Assembly: GCA_964442745.1 (NCBI GenBank)
Contig: CAYUAI010000010.1
Coordinates: forward strand, 17,031-81,030
Source of the DNA: CAYUAI01 sp964442745
GTDB taxonomy: Bacteria; Pseudomonadota; Gammaproteobacteria; S012-40
Reading direction: 5' to 3'
Length of the DNA stretch: 64,000 bases
Part shown: positions 63,463-64,000 of the stretch, piece after piece
Layout of the letters: every line of letters starts with the position of its first letter
Numbering within the stretch: the stretch's first letter is position 1
The notes under the pieces: model-generated
Seen by the model: the letters and a program-made list of their open reading frames with translations, nothing else
What the model was told of the DNA's origin: nothing
Databases searched by the model: none
Position numbers and translations under genes: made by a program

Positions 63463-63915
63463 GTGGGTTACGGTAATATGAAATCAGGAATACAGCAATA
63501 TGCGCAGGTGGGTAACCAGAGTGGTATCAATGGAGCGAGTCCACATCGCCTTATTCAAATGCTAATGGAAGGAGCATTGGGGAAAATTTCAATTGCTAAA
63601 GGGCACATGAGCCGTAACGAAATTTCCCAGAAGGGAACAACAATAAGCTGGGCAATTAGTATTATTGATGGTCTTCGTATGAGTTTAGATAAAGAACAAG
63701 GAGGGGATATTGCTGAAAATTTAGATGCACTTTATGAATATATGAGCAATCGTTTGGTACAAGCGAATATGGAGGATAGTGTTGATATGCTAGATGAAGT
63801 GGCTCATTTGATAAAAACCTTAAAATCTGGTTGGGACGGCATTGAGAAGCGAGTTTCTGATGTGCCCGATGTGGCCAATCAACAGTATAGTGTGGTTTCT
63901 GCAACAGTTAAATAG
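63463..63915 (+). CDS. fliS: FliS, flagellin export chaperone
   Basis: Helical cytoplasmic chaperone that holds flagellin monomers. I choose GTG 63463, which has GAGGAG 6 nt upstream; an ATG at 63478 and a longer frame from 63400 that overlaps fliD are alternatives. Core motifs: GASPHRLIQMLMEGALGKIS, ISWAISIIDGLRMSLDKEQG and LYEYMSNRLVQANMEDSVDM. About 150 residues, slightly long. The remaining 85 nt of the window hold nothing recognisable. Confidence 0.93.
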   Translation: MGYGNMKSGIQQYAQVGNQSGINGASPHRLIQMLMEGALGKISIAKGHMSRNEISQKGTTISWAISIIDGLRMSLDKEQGGDIAENLDALYEYMSNRLVQANMEDSVDMLDEVAHLIKTLKSGWDGIEKRVSDVPDVANQQYSVVSATVK

Positions 63916-64000
63916 TATAAATTAATCGACGGATCAATAATAACCTAGCTATCGAGAATTTTTAAACTGTCAAGTTGCATGAATAAACAGTATTGTACTT

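Noticed and set aside
1..64000. CRISPR arrays, tRNA and rRNA genes, prophage or intact insertion sequences
   Set aside because: No regularly spaced repeats, no tRNA T-loop signature in the intergenic spaces, and no integrase or transposase gene were found by eye.

Overview
The window looks like a chromosomal segment of a motile, moderately AT-rich gammaproteobacterium. The housekeeping genes guaB, guaA, tadA and ribD, a polar-type flagellar order (flgMN, flgA, cheV-cheR, flgBCDEFGHI), sigma-54-like and sigma-28-like promoter motifs, and an arsenosugar gene set all fit. A SoxXA-binding-type lipoprotein hints at a sulfur-oxidising relative, but genus cannot be fixed from the sequence. I see no tRNA, rRNA, CRISPR array, intact insertion sequence or prophage.

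Layout. (1) 1-9970: the end of a HAD phosphatase, an M23 peptidase, a small lipoprotein, guaB-guaA-tadA, an orphan PAS histidine kinase, a coiled-coil protein and ribD. (2) 10361-13076: a decayed sigma-54 activator, a lone rfbB, and an ECF sigma factor with a zinc-finger anti-sigma. (3) 13589-16796: an arsenosugar set (arsS, arsM-like, DUF2064 transferase). (4) 16804-32592: flagellar rod, hook and ring genes. They include a truncated cheV, an unusual 2.4 kb insertion between flgI and flgJ, a single-domain flgJ, and a flgKL unit with poly-G tracts in its apparent promoter and in the flgK reading frame. (5) 32769-58837: a flagellin-glycosylation island. Its plus-strand part combines three radical SAM proteins, an SDR epimerase, a phosphoheptose-isomerase-like SIS protein, a nucleotidyltransferase-kinase fusion in the reverse order to HldE, a thiamine-diphosphate E1 alpha/beta pair with no E2/E3, two Maf/DUF115 proteins and a CMP-sugar synthetase. 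Its minus-strand part is a legionaminic-acid operon (legB, legC, legG, legI, a NeuD-like acyltransferase, ptmE) bracketed by two large Maf proteins with TPR-like tails. (6) 59179-63915: two near-identical short flagellins, flaG, fliD and fliS.

How they fit together: the legionaminic operon and the plus-strand CMP-sugar synthetase should make CMP-legionaminic acid, and the Maf proteins would transfer it to Ser/Thr of the flagellins made next door. A sigma-54-like promoter in front of the Maf-leg operon and sigma-28-like promoters in front of both flagellins suggest that sugar supply and filament synthesis are timed by the flagellar cascade. The most likely undescribed system is 32769-46880: a second activated sugar that resembles a heptose, probably modified by radical SAM chemistry and by a TPP-dependent two-carbon transfer, and probably used on flagellin.
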